Below, piece by piece: positions 37,301 to 46,500 of a DNA stretch of 64,000 bases. A program made the translations under genes and the position numbers. The DNA is taken from positions 32,998,221 to 33,062,220 of the forward strand of contig NC_133774.1 in NCBI RefSeq assembly GCF_003597395.2, given 5' to 3'. The stretch is from Chelonoidis abingdonii (Eukaryota; Chordata; Testudines; Testudinidae). Under the pieces are notes generated by a model. That model was not told the DNA's origin, did not search any database, and saw only the letters and a program-made list of their open reading frames with translations. Position 1 is the first letter of the stretch, and every line of letters begins with the position of its first letter.

Positions 37301-40300
37301 ACAAAGACCCTGGCAGCACACGGTGGAAGCAAGTAGGGATAACAAAATGAGGGCATCACTGCACATTGCAGGAACTAATAAAGGAGGCATGGAAAAAATC
37401 CTAATCCATCAGGTAAATGAGGTTAAGTGTTCTTGTGGCACTTGGAAGCCCAGAACTGCTGCAGGTGACCGCTCTGATTAACACAAGGATTGCCTGGAAT
37501 TGTGTCTGGCAACAGGGTTCTAATCCTCATGGAAGGACAGGATGTACATGCTGCTGTATAGACATCAATGCATTTAAAAACACAGTAGGTTTTGAAATCT
37601 TACAGAAGACTTAGTAGAAAAGGACTCTTTCTGGACTTTTTATCTTCTCGTGTTTTCATAATAAAATTATCACAAGGTCATGCCACATCAACCTGAAGAA
37701 AAATATGTGGGGGTGAGACAGAAGACGCCAAGAAACTACATAAGTTTCATATTGCACAGACTGACTCAAACATCCCTACCACAATGGAGAGGTTTGTGAA
37801 GACAGTTCTCATCTTACATGCCTCGGCTCAGTTTTTATCAGTTCCCCCGCATCTATATGCTTTAGTAGATGAGATTATATAATATTTTAATTAATAAACC
37901 ATAAATAGCAGCAATTAAATGTTCATTTATATAGGCCATGTATTTTTGGTTATAATACATGGCACTCCAAAATAAGATAGCAAGTGCCTTGTGTCAGAGA
38001 AGTCACTGACCCGAGCTTTCCTTCCACTACTTATCTATCCAGCCCTGACACACTTAATTCCAGAGAGAGACCTTTGTGAACAAGCTGATCTTTCCTCAGA
38101 ACAGATTAGCAGGCCCTGGAGTTGCTGAGAACCATGTTAATTACCCACGGGGTACGGACCATAGCCTTTGGGTCCTATTTCATGCTCCATTGTTTAAGTG
38201 CTGAATATTAAAATACCACGATCTCGAAATAAATAAATAAAATCTTCAACAGCTGCCAAAAGTAGCCTGTCATTGATATTCTCATGGTTAGTTTACATGG
38301 AATTTTTCCAACAATAGCTTAAATAATAGTTTTGGCATTAGACTAGGGCTCTCAATTAATCACAGTTAACTCACGCAATTAACACAAAAAAATTAATCAC
38401 AATTAATCACAGTTTTAATCGCACAGTTAAATAATAGAATACCTATTAAAATTTATATTTTGGATGTTTTATTATATTTTCATAGATATTGTATTTTATG
38501 TTGTAATTGAAATCAGTGTGTATTATGTTTTATTACAAATATTTGCACTGTAAAAATGACAAAATAAATAGTATTTTTCAATTCACCTCATACAAGTATT
38601 GTAGTGCAATCTCTTGTCATGAAAGTGCAACTTACAAATGTAGATTTTTTTGTTAAATAACTGCACTCAAAAACAAAACAATGTAAAACTTCAGAACCTA
38701 CAAGTCCACTCAGTTCTACTTCTTGTTCAGCCAATTGCTAAGACAAACAAGTCTGTTTACATTTACAGGAGATAATGCTGCCCTATTCTTATTTACAATG
38801 TCACCAGAAAGTGAGAACACGGTATTTGCATGACATTTTTGTAGCTGGCATGTGTAGGTATTTACTCCCAGATATCCTAAACAGTCGCCTGCCCCTTCAT
38901 TGTTCGGCCACCCATTCCAGAGGACATGGTTCCATGCTGATGACGCTCTTTAAAAATTATTGTGTTAATTCAATTTGTGACTGAGCCTTGGCTACATTGG
39001 CACTTTACAGCACTGCACTTTTCAACGCTCGCGGTGTGAAAAACACCCCCTGCAGCACGCAGATTACAGCGCTGTTAAAGTTCAGTGTAATCAGGGCAAG
39101 CAGCACTGGAGCGCGGCTCCCAGGCACTGCACGCTACCCCATAGAGGATGTGGTTACGTTGCGCGCTGAGAGCTCTCTCCCGCGTGCCGCTTCTGACTAC
39201 CACTCACACGTTCAAAGCACTTTTGCCACGGCAGCGCTCCGCAGTTGTGCACAGCGCGCTGAAATTTCTAGCTTGTAGCCAATTCCCTGATTACTTGGGG
39301 AGAACTGTACTGGTCCCCTGCTTTGTTTTACCTGCATTCATAGACTCATAGACTCTAGGACTGGAAAGGGACCTCGAGAGGTCATCGAGTCCTGTCCCTG
39401 CCCTCATGGGCGGACAATACTGTCTAGACCATCCCTGATAGACATTATCTTACTCTTAAATATCTCAGAGATGAAATTCCACAACTCCTAGGGCAATTAT
39501 TCCAGTGTTTAATACCCTGACAGTGTAGGACTTTTTATATTATTCTGTCCATTATATTTATGTTATATCAGTCTCAGATGATTGACCCGCACATGTTGTT
39601 CATTTTAAGGACATTTTCACTTGCAAGATTTCACAAAAACACAAAGAGCATCTACTGTGAGATTTCTAAGATTAGCTACACCTCGACCCATAGGTTTAGA
39701 ATCTGAAGTGGCATTCCAAAATTCTGAGAGAGACGAGGTGTGGAGCATGCTTTCAGACAATCTTAAAGAACAACACTTCATGGTGGCAGCACGGACCCGA
39801 ATTCACTTTCAAAAAAAAAAAAACACCTTCTGCTGGTGGTGGGGTGCTCTGTCCCCCTCTAGTACGGCTAAGTCAACTAAGTGTGATGAGTCTTGCTACA
39901 GCTTGCTTGGGACTGGCCTTTTGGTCAGGTTTAAGATAAAGGTCCCTGCGTCACGCTGCTGCCAGTGACCCCCCGGCGCATTGGACATTGATTGATTAAG
40001 TTTCAACAACAATGGGTTAATTGTTTCCAGAATGAAAATTTCTTTTCCCATGTAAAAAAAATATGCTTACACATTTTGCGTGAGAGCTTTTTGCACCTTA
40101 CGTTTGCTTTAGAGCATGGACTTGAAATGTGGCAGCGGAGTTATCTTTTCATTCAGGGATGTGCCTTTTTACCTTCCCAGAAGAACTGCCCAAATTAGCC
40201 AAGTTTATAAGATGCTAAAAAAATCTTTCAGTGCCCACATGCTCACTGAGGACTTAGAGTTTTTGGCAGATAAGTTCTCTGAAGATTCCTCTCTGCACCG

Positions 40301-42907
40301 AGCATGCTCCAGCCAGCACTGCTAGGGACTGAGGCAAGACTTTCCCTGTAAGCTGATATGCTCTCAACTGTTGCGGGGCTGGGGGAATGAGGCAATAGTC
40401 CTGTGGAAAAAGTTTAGTATGTGATCATGTAATTAAAGACTGCATGATAATGCATGTAGACAAGGGAGAAAGTGTATTAGAGATTGTGCAGGCAACCTCG
40501 ATTCCAGCATTTCCCAACATCTGCACGTTCAGCTTTGCAACCCTTAACAATTCTTTTACACTCCCAGTGGTTTTGGATGTTTGGTATCTGCTTAGATAAT
40601 TGAAAATAAATGCATTCGGTCTGCCGTGCTTTGGATTGTTATTGAGCAAACCGTCATAGCATGGATGTTCCTCTGGAATGGTGGTTGAAGCATGAAGGGA
40701 CATATAAATCTTTAGTGCATCTGGCACATATAGATCTTGCAATGCCAGCTACAACAGTGACATGTGAATGCCTGTTCTCACTTTCAGGTGACACTGTAAA
40801 CAAGAAAGGGCAGCATTATCTTCTGAAAATGTAAACAAACTTGTTTGTCTGAGTGACTGGCTGAACAAGAATTAGGACTGAGTGGACCTGGAGGGTCTAA
40901 AATTTTACTTTGTTTTATTTTGGAATGCAGGTTTTTTGGTAAATAATTTGACATTTGTAAGTTCAACTTTTATAATAAAGAGATTGCACTACAAAACTTG
41001 TATTAAGTGACTTGAATAATACAATTTGGTTTTTTTACAATGCAAATACTTGTAATCAAAAATAAATATAAAGTGAGCACAGTACACAGTAATATATTTG
41101 AAAATGTAAAAAACATCCAAAAATATTTAAATGGTATTCTATTATTGTTTAACAGTGTGATGAATTGCACAATTAATCTTTTTAATCATGCGATTAATCA
41201 CAATTAATTTTTTTAATCGCTTGACAGCCTGACAGTAGACTGATGATTCTTAGAACTTTTGCAGTACTTGACATTTTCAAAATACTGTACCCCCATTAAT
41301 TAATGAATCCTCCCAATAAATCTGTGAGATAGGAAATTTAAACTCTTAGATTGGCCCCTGGGTTTTAGTATCCAATATACCTATGTGTAACCCCGCATCT
41401 GAGAAAAAGAGCAGCTTGTCACAGTCTATTTAGTAGCCATGGAAGATGCCTTAACTTGCAGTCAAATTATGTCTCCTCAGAGATCGCAGTACAAGAACTA
41501 CTTTGCACTTTCTACTGGTACACACTGAGGGCTTGTCTACACTGGCAAGTTTTGTCTCCAAAATTTGCCTTTTGGTGACAAAACAGCAAGAGTGTACACA
41601 CTACAATGAGACTTTTATTACAAAAAAAGCCCAGTTTTGGTGACAAAAACTTCCACCCCTAGGAAAGACTTTTGTCTCTTCCCCTCCCTTTATTGTGGAC
41701 AAAGAGCCAGTGTAGACACTGTTGATTGTTTTGTTGACTGAAGAACTGGCTTCTGCCAGTATCCCACAATGCCTGCCCTGATTGCTCTGATCAGTGTTTT
41801 GATCTCTGCTCCCTGCAGGCATGTGCCCCCTCCCTTTCAAAGCTCCAGGAAGTATCTGTGTGCTGCTCCCTTTGGGGAACAAACAAAGAGCAAATCACTG
41901 GAATGCTCCTGTTGTGCCCTGCACTAGGAACACAGCAGCAGGCAGACTGCTGTGCTGCTTTGCCATTCTTCAGCATGGAGAGCTCACAGAGCTACTCATA
42001 ATGCTGCTCTGGGCAGCTGAGGGAGAACTGGGAGAGAATTCCAAGATGCGCTGCAATCAGCTCTTCCTTCCCACAATACTGCACTGTGGGATACGTACCC
42101 ACGGTGCATTGCTCACCCTGTCAATGATGGTGACCCCCAATGTGGACGTGATATGTCAACAGAGGGAGTAAGTATGACCACCCTTTGGAGAATTTTGTTT
42201 TGACGACTTTTGGGTGTCGACATAAGTTTTATCAACAAAACCTGGTAATGTAGACAAGCTACTTGACTCTTAAGAGTTTTTAAGAACGAGCAAGCAAAAT
42301 CTCCAGTCACTGCACAAGCACGGAAAGAAGGGAGGGTGATAAAAAAAAAAGTCTAGAGCAAAGCGGCAAGAAGTGTAGGCCGTCTTCCAACTGATGCTCT
42401 AGTTTCTTCTGAAGAAGGGACACAACAGACAAACAAACAAACCCCCCACCCCCTGCATCAAACAAATCTGACGTGCCCGTATAAAGTGATTATTTTCTCT
42501 TGGGGCGTGTGGGAGAATTTCACTATCTAAGCCAGAGCCTTAGGGATGCTTCAGGGCGGAGAGGATCTTTGCTCGGCTGCAGTTAATCGAGACAAGCAAG
42601 CACTTCTCCCTGCCGTCCCCACGCCTGCTCCCAGTACGCTCCAAAGAGGGGATGGATGCACTGAAGTTAACCTAGCAAGACTGGCTGCGGCTGGCGATGC
42701 CACTTGCAGGAGGAGACCCGCGGGCTTCGCTCGCCTAGCTGCCCTCCAACATCCCCTGAAGGACGCAGCTGCCGGGGGCCGGGACGGAGAACAACAGGGA
42801 GGATGCTCATATTTACCTGGTTCGTTAGCATCCGACAGCCACAGAGCAGCCAGGGAGAGCAGCAGCCGCAGCCGCATGGAGCCCGGCCCGGAGCCGGAGA
42901 GGCGCAT
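13305..42907 (-). CDS. EMB: Embigin, complete nine-exon gene
   Basis: Embigin is a type I membrane glycoprotein of the basigin/neuroplastin family. It escorts monocarboxylate transporters (for example MCT2) to the plasma membrane and promotes cell adhesion. CDS exons on the minus strand: 42907-42817, 35851-35762, 34104-34015, 31632-31440, 28775-28687, 20872-20745, 17667-17385, 16325-16292, 13362-13305. They total 1056 nt (351 residues; human is 327) and all phases agree. Domains: signal peptide ~1-26; Ig1 with Cys113 and Cys169; Ig2 with Cys207 and Cys266 (SYWC motif); transmembrane helix ~293-312 (FLVIAAEVIILVAIIFLYEM) with the family's Glu at 299; short tail with KKK then EDEKEFEQIEQL. N-glycosylation sequons occur in exons 3-7. 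Oddities: exons 2 and 3 are duplicates of each other; the intron after exon 5 uses a GC donor; the tail ends RHRKV, a few residues shorter than in mammals. I chose the upstream ATG of two (42907 versus 42877). Identification is very secure. Confidence 0.95.
13363..16291 (-). other. EMB intron 8
   Basis: This is AT-rich intron DNA. Apart from the quasi-palindrome at 13920-14012 I recognise nothing. The minus-strand frame at 15536-15222 has no domain similarity. Confidence 0.6.
13920..14012. repeat. Complex quasi-palindrome (hairpin with internal repeat)
   Basis: A 28-bp arm at 13921-13948 ('caaaactgatgaaacagtgt' onward) is repeated inverted at 13975-14002 with one mismatch, around a 26-base loop. 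The loop end (13951-13969, 'ccaaataccaaaaactga') is in turn complementary to 13993-14011. The two hairpins therefore compete for the same 3' strand. No transposon ends are seen. Confidence 0.85.
16292..16325 (-). CDS. EMB: EMB exon 8: 34-bp cytoplasmic micro-exon
   Basis: This exon encodes EDEKEFEQIEQL (first and last residues split across introns). Mammalian embigin has EFEQIEQL at the same place. Its acceptor is 'tttgtcccacag' and its donor is 'AACT|gtaagtagt'. It is too short to be found as an open reading frame; I found it by splice sites and homology. Confidence 0.94.
16326..17384 (-). other. EMB intron 7
   Basis: This is a short AT-rich intron. I see no repeat or second gene in it. Confidence 0.6.
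17385..17667 (-). CDS. EMB: EMB exon 7: end of Ig domain 2, transmembrane helix
   Basis: This 283-bp exon begins in phase 0 (VAVNDS) and supplies YANITKLKI, the second Ig2 cysteine in RSYWCQA, and FKLGES. It then encodes the membrane span PLKPFLVIAAEVIILVAIIF and the stop-transfer YSKKKQMHA. Its acceptor is 'tttttatgttag' and its donor is 'GCAG|gtacgatct'. PLKPFLVI.AEV is the family signature, including the intramembrane Glu. Confidence 0.96.
17668..20744 (-). other. EMB intron 6
   Basis: This intron holds a MITE at 18430-18699 and a short hairpin repeat around 19328-19396 ('ccactgaagtcagtgg'). The rest is unrecognised, and the frames at 19836-20207 and 19230-19490 look like chance. Confidence 0.55.
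18430..18699. mobile_element. MITE, 'cttgtctacac' terminal family
   Basis: It starts 'agggcttgtctacactta' and ends 'gtgtagactaggct', which is roughly the complement. It is about 270 bp with no coding capacity. The ends are those of the PIF/Harbinger-type MITEs abundant in turtles, of which 26057-26363 is a better-preserved relative. Confidence 0.7.
20745..20872 (-). CDS. EMB: EMB exon 6: first half of Ig domain 2
   Basis: This 128-bp exon runs from PQIEGKEHH through SYVGDSVVLVCKS (first Ig2 cysteine, residue 207) and INWIWY to NGSDQ. Its acceptor is 'attcttag' and its donor is 'CCAG|gtaagattt'. The order GDS..VL.C...NW.WY..NGS is that of mammalian embigin. Confidence 0.94.
22399..22425. repeat. 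(AAAAC)n simple repeat
   Basis: About five AAAAC units in a row. Confidence 0.9.
23215..23450. repeat. Degenerate minisatellite-like tract
   Basis: The tract repeats variants of 'ctctgaccctggctt' and 'ctgatccttgactc' many times, with a unit of about 12-15 bases, heavily diverged. It may be part of an old LTR, but no ends are seen. Confidence 0.5.
24865..25864. mobile_element. Tigger/pogo-like DNA transposon, 1.0 kb, non-autonomous
   Basis: It starts 'cagtaattcctcgcttaacg' and ends with the complement of 'cagtaactcatcacttaaaa'. It is flanked on both sides by TA, the target duplication of Tc1/mariner elements. No transposase frame remains. The middle contains a (TA/TG) run and GC-rich filler. 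Confidence 0.8.
25041..25070. repeat. (TG)n(TA)n(CA)n dinucleotide tract
   Basis: Alternating TG, TA and CA dinucleotides, within the Tigger-like element. Confidence 0.9.
26057..26363. mobile_element. PIF/Harbinger MITE with TAA target duplication
   Basis: It starts 'gggcttgtctacactacc' and ends 'tagtgtagacaagc' plus a 5-base insertion before the final 'caagccc'. A TAA lies immediately outside both ends, the 3-bp target site preferred by PIF/Harbinger elements. The interior contains 'tagcgtagctgaagtcaacg', typical of this turtle family. Confidence 0.82.
26755..26869 (-). pseudogene. Isolated exon with DBF4-type zinc finger start
   Basis: The block is 115 bp, open in one minus-strand frame, and reads NKTNSDKDCGGPVQLPLKDK then KKRGYCECCMKKYDDLQT. 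GYCECC..KY.DL is the start of the DBF4-type zinc finger (DBF4 activates CDC7 kinase at replication origins). The two Cys ligands are present, but the His ligands would be in the next exon. The acceptor is strong (T-run then 'gctaacag'), and so is the donor ('AACT|gtaagtg'). It needs an upstream exon ending in phase 2 and leaves in phase 0. EMB intron 5 is phase 1, so it does not fit EMB; used there, it would read into a TAA after 17 codons. I found no neighbouring DBF4 exon within about 5 kb on either side. The likeliest explanation is a genomic fragment of DBF4 copied into EMB. A functional nested gene is possible but unsupported. Confidence 0.7.
27000..27235 (+). mobile_element. MIR-type SINE remnant
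   Basis: The order 'ggcttctattccaggctctg', 'cccccatctgtgaagtgggg' and 'aaaacactttgagatctact', then 'gagtgctatgtgagttaggt', is that of MIR-family core-SINEs including the tail. Confidence 0.8.
28079..28131 (+). mobile_element. Penelope-like tail fragment
   Basis: The phrase 'gttagtctataaggtgccac' followed by 'aggattctttgctgc' is the terminal region seen at 7890-7905 and in related turtle copies. A single N lies at 28079 at its edge. Confidence 0.5.
28590..28650 (+). mobile_element. CR1-type 3' tail fragment
   Basis: The phrase 'ggaggtcagagtagatgttc' then 'acaatggtcc' and 'aatctatgaatg' is the short 3' tail common to many CR1-related copies. Confidence 0.5.
28687..28775 (-). CDS. EMB: EMB exon 5: end of Ig domain 1, followed by a GC donor
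   Basis: This 89-bp exon encodes LKIRDRNQMGNYTCVFKSDQ and then EVKATFHLQ. The QMGNYTC stretch supplies the second Ig1 cysteine (residue 169) and a sequon. The acceptor is preceded by a T-run. The donor is 'ACAAG|gcaagttg', a GC donor with otherwise strong consensus. Phase matches exon 6. Confidence 0.92.
29120..29200 (+). mobile_element. CR1-type 3' tail fragment
   Basis: The phrases 'ggcctgtgttatgcaggatg' and 'ccttctggccttaatgtcta' match the tail of CR1-related elements. Confidence 0.5.
29688..31012. mobile_element. hAT non-autonomous transposon (outer), 8-bp TSD
   Basis: The left end is 'cagtggttttcaaacttttt' and the right end is the complement of 'cagtgtttttcaaaagttca'. The 8-bp sequence GTATAGAG flanks both ends (29680-29687 and 31013-31020), a perfect hAT target duplication. 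The interior is GC-rich with no transposase. Long open frames here (for example 29722-30234) reflect base composition. It is interrupted by a second hAT at 30241-30839. Confidence 0.9.
30241..30839. mobile_element. hAT non-autonomous transposon (nested), 8-bp TSD
   Basis: The left end is 'cagtggtccccaaccttttt' and the right end is the complement of 'cagtggtcaccaacatggtg'. AGGTAGGC flanks both sides (30233-30240 and 30840-30847). It lies wholly inside the outer hAT, so it is younger. Confidence 0.9.
31440..31632 (-). CDS. EMB: EMB exon 4: most of Ig domain 1
   Basis: This 193-bp exon encodes the strands from FSSAPVEENV through NITLLC (first Ig1 cysteine, residue 113) and VTWKKD (the conserved Trp) to STQYT. 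Its acceptor is 'tattctttgatag' and its donor is 'AC|gtgagtctt'. VTWKKD is shared with human embigin. Sequons: NIT and NVT. Confidence 0.94.
31713..31816. repeat. Quasi-palindromic interspersed repeat
   Basis: It starts 'gggccaaattctggtttcat' and ends 'aaagtggaatttggccca', giving complementary ends around a diverged centre. Confidence 0.55.
31970..32065. repeat. Quasi-palindromic interspersed repeat
   Basis: It starts 'tttcaaaagtgtccaagtgt' and ends 'aggtgcttttgaaaattcc', with 'cgctgaaaatcaatagtatg' in the centre. It belongs to the same family as 12172-12285. Confidence 0.55.
34015..34104 (-). CDS. EMB: EMB exon 3: N-terminal linker, second copy
   Basis: This 90-bp exon is phase 1 at both ends. 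Its acceptor is 'tctcttttttgatag' and its donor is 'GATG|gtaaatgtg'. The core STQDFNQQTEENIS aligns without gaps to exon 2 (11 of 29 residues identical overall, most within this core). It has two N-glycosylation sequons (NIS, NLT). Confidence 0.88.
34416..34548. repeat. Palindromic MITE-like repeat
   Basis: It starts 'ggactggattcagcaatgca' and ends 'gatgaaatgggtcc'. The inner parts 'taagcacatgctgaagttaa' and 'aagtgcttaaagttagtcat' are approximate complements. It is a decayed hairpin family dispersed in reptile DNA; part of a relative is at 12860-12935. Confidence 0.5.
35540..35690 (+). mobile_element. MIR-type SINE remnant
   Basis: The phrases 'gaccttggacaagctactta' and 'ctgggcctcagtttcccctt' are the MIR core. 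Confidence 0.8.
35762..35851 (-). CDS. EMB: EMB exon 2: N-terminal linker, first copy
   Basis: This 90-bp exon is phase 1 at both ends. Its acceptor is 'ttctccccaatag' and its donor is 'CCTG|gtaaaaaac'. It encodes a hydrophilic linker ahead of Ig1 with the core TTRDINQQTRESIS. It has the same length, phase and core motif as exon 3. Confidence 0.85.
38985..39285. mobile_element. Truncated MITE inside the fold-back hAT
   Basis: It begins 'gccttggctacattggcact' and continues with the 'cagcgctgttaaagttcag' style of interior common to turtle Harbinger-type MITEs. The distal inverted end is missing. Confidence 0.6.
39338..39540 (+). mobile_element. CR1-family 3' fragment inside the fold-back hAT
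   Basis: The phrases 'ggactggaaagggacctcga' and 'tgtctagaccatccctgata', then 'ttattccagtgtttaatacc', match a common turtle CR1 subfamily 3' region. Confidence 0.75.
41529..42260. mobile_element. MITE / Harbinger-like element (~0.73 kb)
   Basis: It starts 'gggcttgtctacactggcaa' and ends 'ggtaatgtagacaagct', the degenerate complement. The inside has 'agtatcccacaatgcctgc' and no complete transposase. It lies less than 600 bases from the EMB CpG island. Confidence 0.7.
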
Positions 42908-43160
42908 GGTGCGGGCAGGGCAGCTGCAGTACGTCTGCAATGAGGGTCCTTCCGTGCCGGGCTGCCGCACCGGAGTCACGCCTGCCGCCCGCAAGCCAGA
43001 CTGTACCGTGCGCGCCGGCCGCCGGGACAGTGCTCAGCACGCGCGAGGGACAGGAACAGGCTCAGTGACGACAAGAGAAGCCGCTATCCTGCGCCTGCCC
43101 TCACTTGCCACCAGCCTGTGCTGCTGCAGCAAAATGGGACAAACGCGGGCGGTGGGAAAG
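42540..43160 (-). promoter_or_regulatory. CpG island over EMB exon 1 (probable promoter)
   Basis: CpG dinucleotides are dense here (most between 42700 and 43100) and sparse in the neighbouring DNA. The island covers the EMB start codon, exon 1 donor and presumed 5' UTR. No TATA box is evident. The overlapping open frames on both strands, up to 215 codons, are what GC-rich DNA gives by chance. Confidence 0.75.
42817..42907 (-). CDS. EMB: EMB exon 1 (coding part): signal peptide
   Basis: The frame runs from an ATG at 42907. It encodes ten residues, then a second Met (42877) and a hydrophobic core LRLLLSLAALWL, and ends at ANEP plus one base before the donor 'G|gtaaatatg'. Mammalian embigin also has about ten residues before the hydrophobic core, which favours the upstream ATG, although either start gives a signal peptide. 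The exon sits in the CpG island. Confidence 0.88.
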
Positions 43161-43366
43161 AGTCCAACGGGTGGGGGCGGGGAGGGAGAGTAGGTGCCTA
43201 ACAATGGTGGGGGGGGGCTCAGTCTGGGAGCAAAGGGTTTGTGCTCCTTTCCAGACTGCTCTGGGCTACTTGCACGATACCCACAGGCTCTATCAGCAAG
43301 GCCCCATCTTTGCCTTAATACCCTTCGCTAGCCCAGCATCGCTAAATCTAGTGTTGGTATTTAACT

Positions 43367-43500
43367 AGGGATGCCAACCCTCTAGGATTGGTCTGGAGTC
43401 TCCAGGAATTAAAGATTAATCTTTAAATAAAGATTATGGCATGTGATGAAGTCTCTGAGAATACATCCAACCCACATTGGCACTCCTATAGTTATCAGCC
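43367..43500. mobile_element. Small MITE
   Basis: It starts 'agggatgccaaccctctagg' and ends 'cacattggcactccta', the approximate complement. The inside has 'ggaattaaagattaatcttt'. It is a short element of a dispersed reptile family. Confidence 0.6.
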
Positions 43501-43547
43501 TGGAGCTCTCTACCAAAAGCCCTTTCAAAGTGGCAGTGCTGGAACTA

Positions 43548-46500
43548 GGGCCTTAGCTACACTTGGAAATGGGCAGCGCTGGGAGTTACAGCTGTGGTCA
43601 TACAGCTGTGTAGGAACAGCGCTGCAGTGTGGCCACACTCACAGCTACCAGCGCTGCAGTGTGGCCACATTTGCGCAGTTGCAGCGCTGTTGGAGTGGTG
43701 CATTGTGGGACAGATACTGCACCTCGTCCCGATTTTGCGCTGTGGCTCTCGAGAAGGGCACCGGAAGGGGCGGGTCATTTCCGCTTCCGTCCCAACGCCC
43801 AGGAGCCCGGCCATTTTTGAGTCTGCAGCCGTGTTCTGTAAGAGGAGGCGGATCCGAGCTGCTGAGGACTTGCTGATGAATGTCGCCAGCACATCACGTT
43901 TGGCAGTTGAGCTAATTCCTTCACGCTCCAAAGTGACCAAGTACAGTTGGGAGTCAGACAACGATGATAAGATGGCTTGATCGCAATCTGACACTAAAAT
44001 GCTTATCGGGCCAGTTACGGATGTGCTCAGCACCGTGGAATGCCGCTTTGGGTCGGGAACCAAGCGGCTGAGTGTGGGATCACATCGCTCTGCAAGTTTG
44101 GGATGATGAGCATAGGCTTGCAGAACTCGGATGAGGAAAGCACTTCATGACTGTGTGCTGAGCTCGCGCCCCACCCACTGCGGTGCAAGGACACAAGCCA
44201 TTAAGAGCTGCCCTTCGTGAGAAGCGGTGGCTATTGCAGTCTGGAGATGGCAACTCCAGCAGCTACCCGATCGTCGCAAACCAGTTTGGAGTGATAAGTC
44301 TACCGTTGGATAGTGTTATGCAGTTTGCAGGGCATTAATCGATTCCTTGCCTAAGAAGAAACCGTGACTCTGGGGAACGTGCAGGACATTCGATTATGCT
44401 TTTGCAACAAATGGTTCTCTAACTGTGGAGGGGCGATAGATGAGGACGCATATTCCTATTCTGGCCCACCCACAGGCATCGAGTTACATTAATCGGTGAA
44501 GGATTATTCTCTATGGTTCCCCAGGCACTTGTGCGTCACATGTGGGTTTTCAACTGATGTTACACAGGCTGGCTGGAAAAGGCGATGATGCACGCATCTT
44601 GTCGAACAGGGCGCTGTTCAGGAGCTGCAGGCTGGACTTTGTTCCAGACCAAGACACGTGTGGAGTCGAAATGCGCCATTGTGATCTGGAGCACACTTAC
44701 CCTTTCATGCCTTGCGTCATGAAACGTACACAGGAAGCTTGACAGGAGCAAGGACGGGTTCAGCACAGCTGTAGCAGTTGCAGTAATGACTGTGGAGTGT
44801 GCTTTCAGCCCACCGTTTATAAGAACGCTGAGGTGTCTTTATTGGGAAGCTTAAGACTGGGAAGCAGCATCCACCTGCGGTTAATATCTACGTGCTCGTA
44901 TCCCATAATCTTGTGAAGGGAAGGTGAAACTTCAGTGATGAGGACTCTGGGTTCAATGCTAGAGGCTTGATGGCAAGCCTAGAGCCAGTGACGTGTAGAG
45001 AGAGGCCAGCACAGGGCTCAGGGTTAGGGATGCTGAGGGAGCAATTTGGGCTTGAAACCAACAGTGAATTTTGGTGTTCATTGGGGTTAGATGCAGTGTT
45101 TACAAGATTTTCCCTTGGGTGTACGTTATGTTTCTCTTTCTTCTAATAATAAAAATGTTTTAAAAGCCAGAAGATCAATTTATTAAAAATACATACTAAA
45201 AGGGGAGGGAGAGGGTGCTGAATGTCACGTTCAGATGTTGAAATGTCCTGCTGGAGTGCTGTGCCAATGCTGCTGCACATTCAGAATTATATGCTGTCAT
45301 GGTGATGGGGTTGAGGTGCGAGCGGGTAAGGTCATATTTTTCAGGGCTGGTAGGTGAACGTACAGTTGTGGGGGCAAGCTGGTGGTGTAGAACCGAGGTA
45401 ACTGGAGAAGGGGGTTGTTGAGCAAACACTGGGGCAGGAGGGAGAGAGCTTTGGGATGGGTGGTTAGCACGGGATTGATCTCGCCTGCATGGCTACCAGT
45501 GACTGCATTAGCAGTCGTTTGGCCGCCAGGAGGTATCAGCTGCTTTGTGTTTTCTTCTAGCCAATTCTTTTCCTGCTTTCTGTTTGCCTCCACTGGTGCC
45601 ATTTTTCTCTTCGTCTGCACTCTCTTACGTTCTGGCATACTGATTCATACTGTTACCAACTTCTTTTGGTTTCCTTTGCTTCTCAAGTTATTAGTCTCTA
45701 TATTTGTACTACTTAGTGCTGTAGGATTCACGGACACTTAAAAAAAACGAATAGAAACATTTATTACAGAGGTGCTATTGTTTATAATCACAGTGCAGGA
45801 GTCTGTAGACTCTTTGTGCATCTAATTTACAGCATAGTTAAAATCAAGAGGAGGCCACAGAAGAGAAGATCTGGTGATACTTGGGAACTCTCATTAATGA
45901 TAATGCTTCTGCTGCAACTGTAGGGCTCAATGCGGGGTTTCTGTGCATGGGGAAAGCAGAGAGCACTGGGGGGAAGTGCACTGTAACCCACCACCCAAAG
46001 TTGCACGCAGCTTATCCTGGAATCAATTTTCTTCTGGCGATCCCCTGGGAAGGGAGCTGCCTGATAAGGGCTCAATGGGTTTCTGTGCATTGGGAAAGCA
46101 GAGACAGCTGGGGGACAGTGACTGAACAGTATCCCTACATTTCCACAGGATTTTATCTTCCAGATATATCCCTGCTCCGCGTCACCTGGGAAGAGCGGAG
46201 GGTCTTCTCCAGCATGTGGAATTGCCCTGCGCCCTACAGCTTGCCTGTGTCAGCAATGATCCCCACCCTCACGGCACAGTGCGCAGGACACGTTAGCCTG
46301 ACTGGGACATAGGACCACGTAAGCTCTCCTATAAACTTGCGCAAGCAATTGCCCATGCTCTGGCAGACTTTGCAGAGATTACAGACCGATTCCAGCGACG
46401 TGATAGACCAGATCAATGAGCTATTCCACATCATAGGCATGCATGATGCATGCAGGCAGCCAAAGTCCCTCTCCTCCTCTCACCGCCAAAGCATATTTCC

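Larger units (their letters stand above)
38345..41233 (+). mobile_element. Fold-back hAT transposon with transposase remnants
   Basis: It starts 'agggctctcaattaatcaca' and ends with the complement of 'aggctgtcaagcgatt'. On the plus strand 40745-40875 carries a broken hAT C-terminal dimerisation region (CECLFSLSGDTVNKK, then VNKLVCLSDWLNKN). 39610-39830 carries upstream transposase coding remnants. The first ~620 bases (to about 38960) are the inverted complement of the last ~620, so the element has long terminal inverted repeats that include the 3' transposase end. ATTAGACT on the left and AGTAGACT at 41234 on the right give a 7/8 target duplication. Confidence 0.8.
35852..42816 (-). other. 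EMB intron 1
   Basis: This is the first intron, 7 kb. It holds a fold-back hAT (38345-41233, with a MITE and a CR1 piece inside) and a MITE (41529-42260). I recognise nothing in 36150-38344 apart from a T-run near 37240. Confidence 0.6.

Noticed and set aside
42546..43193. 215-codon plus-strand open frame over EMB exon 1
   Set aside because: It lies antisense to the EMB signal-peptide exon in a CpG island, where stop codons are rare by composition. It has no domain or splice support.
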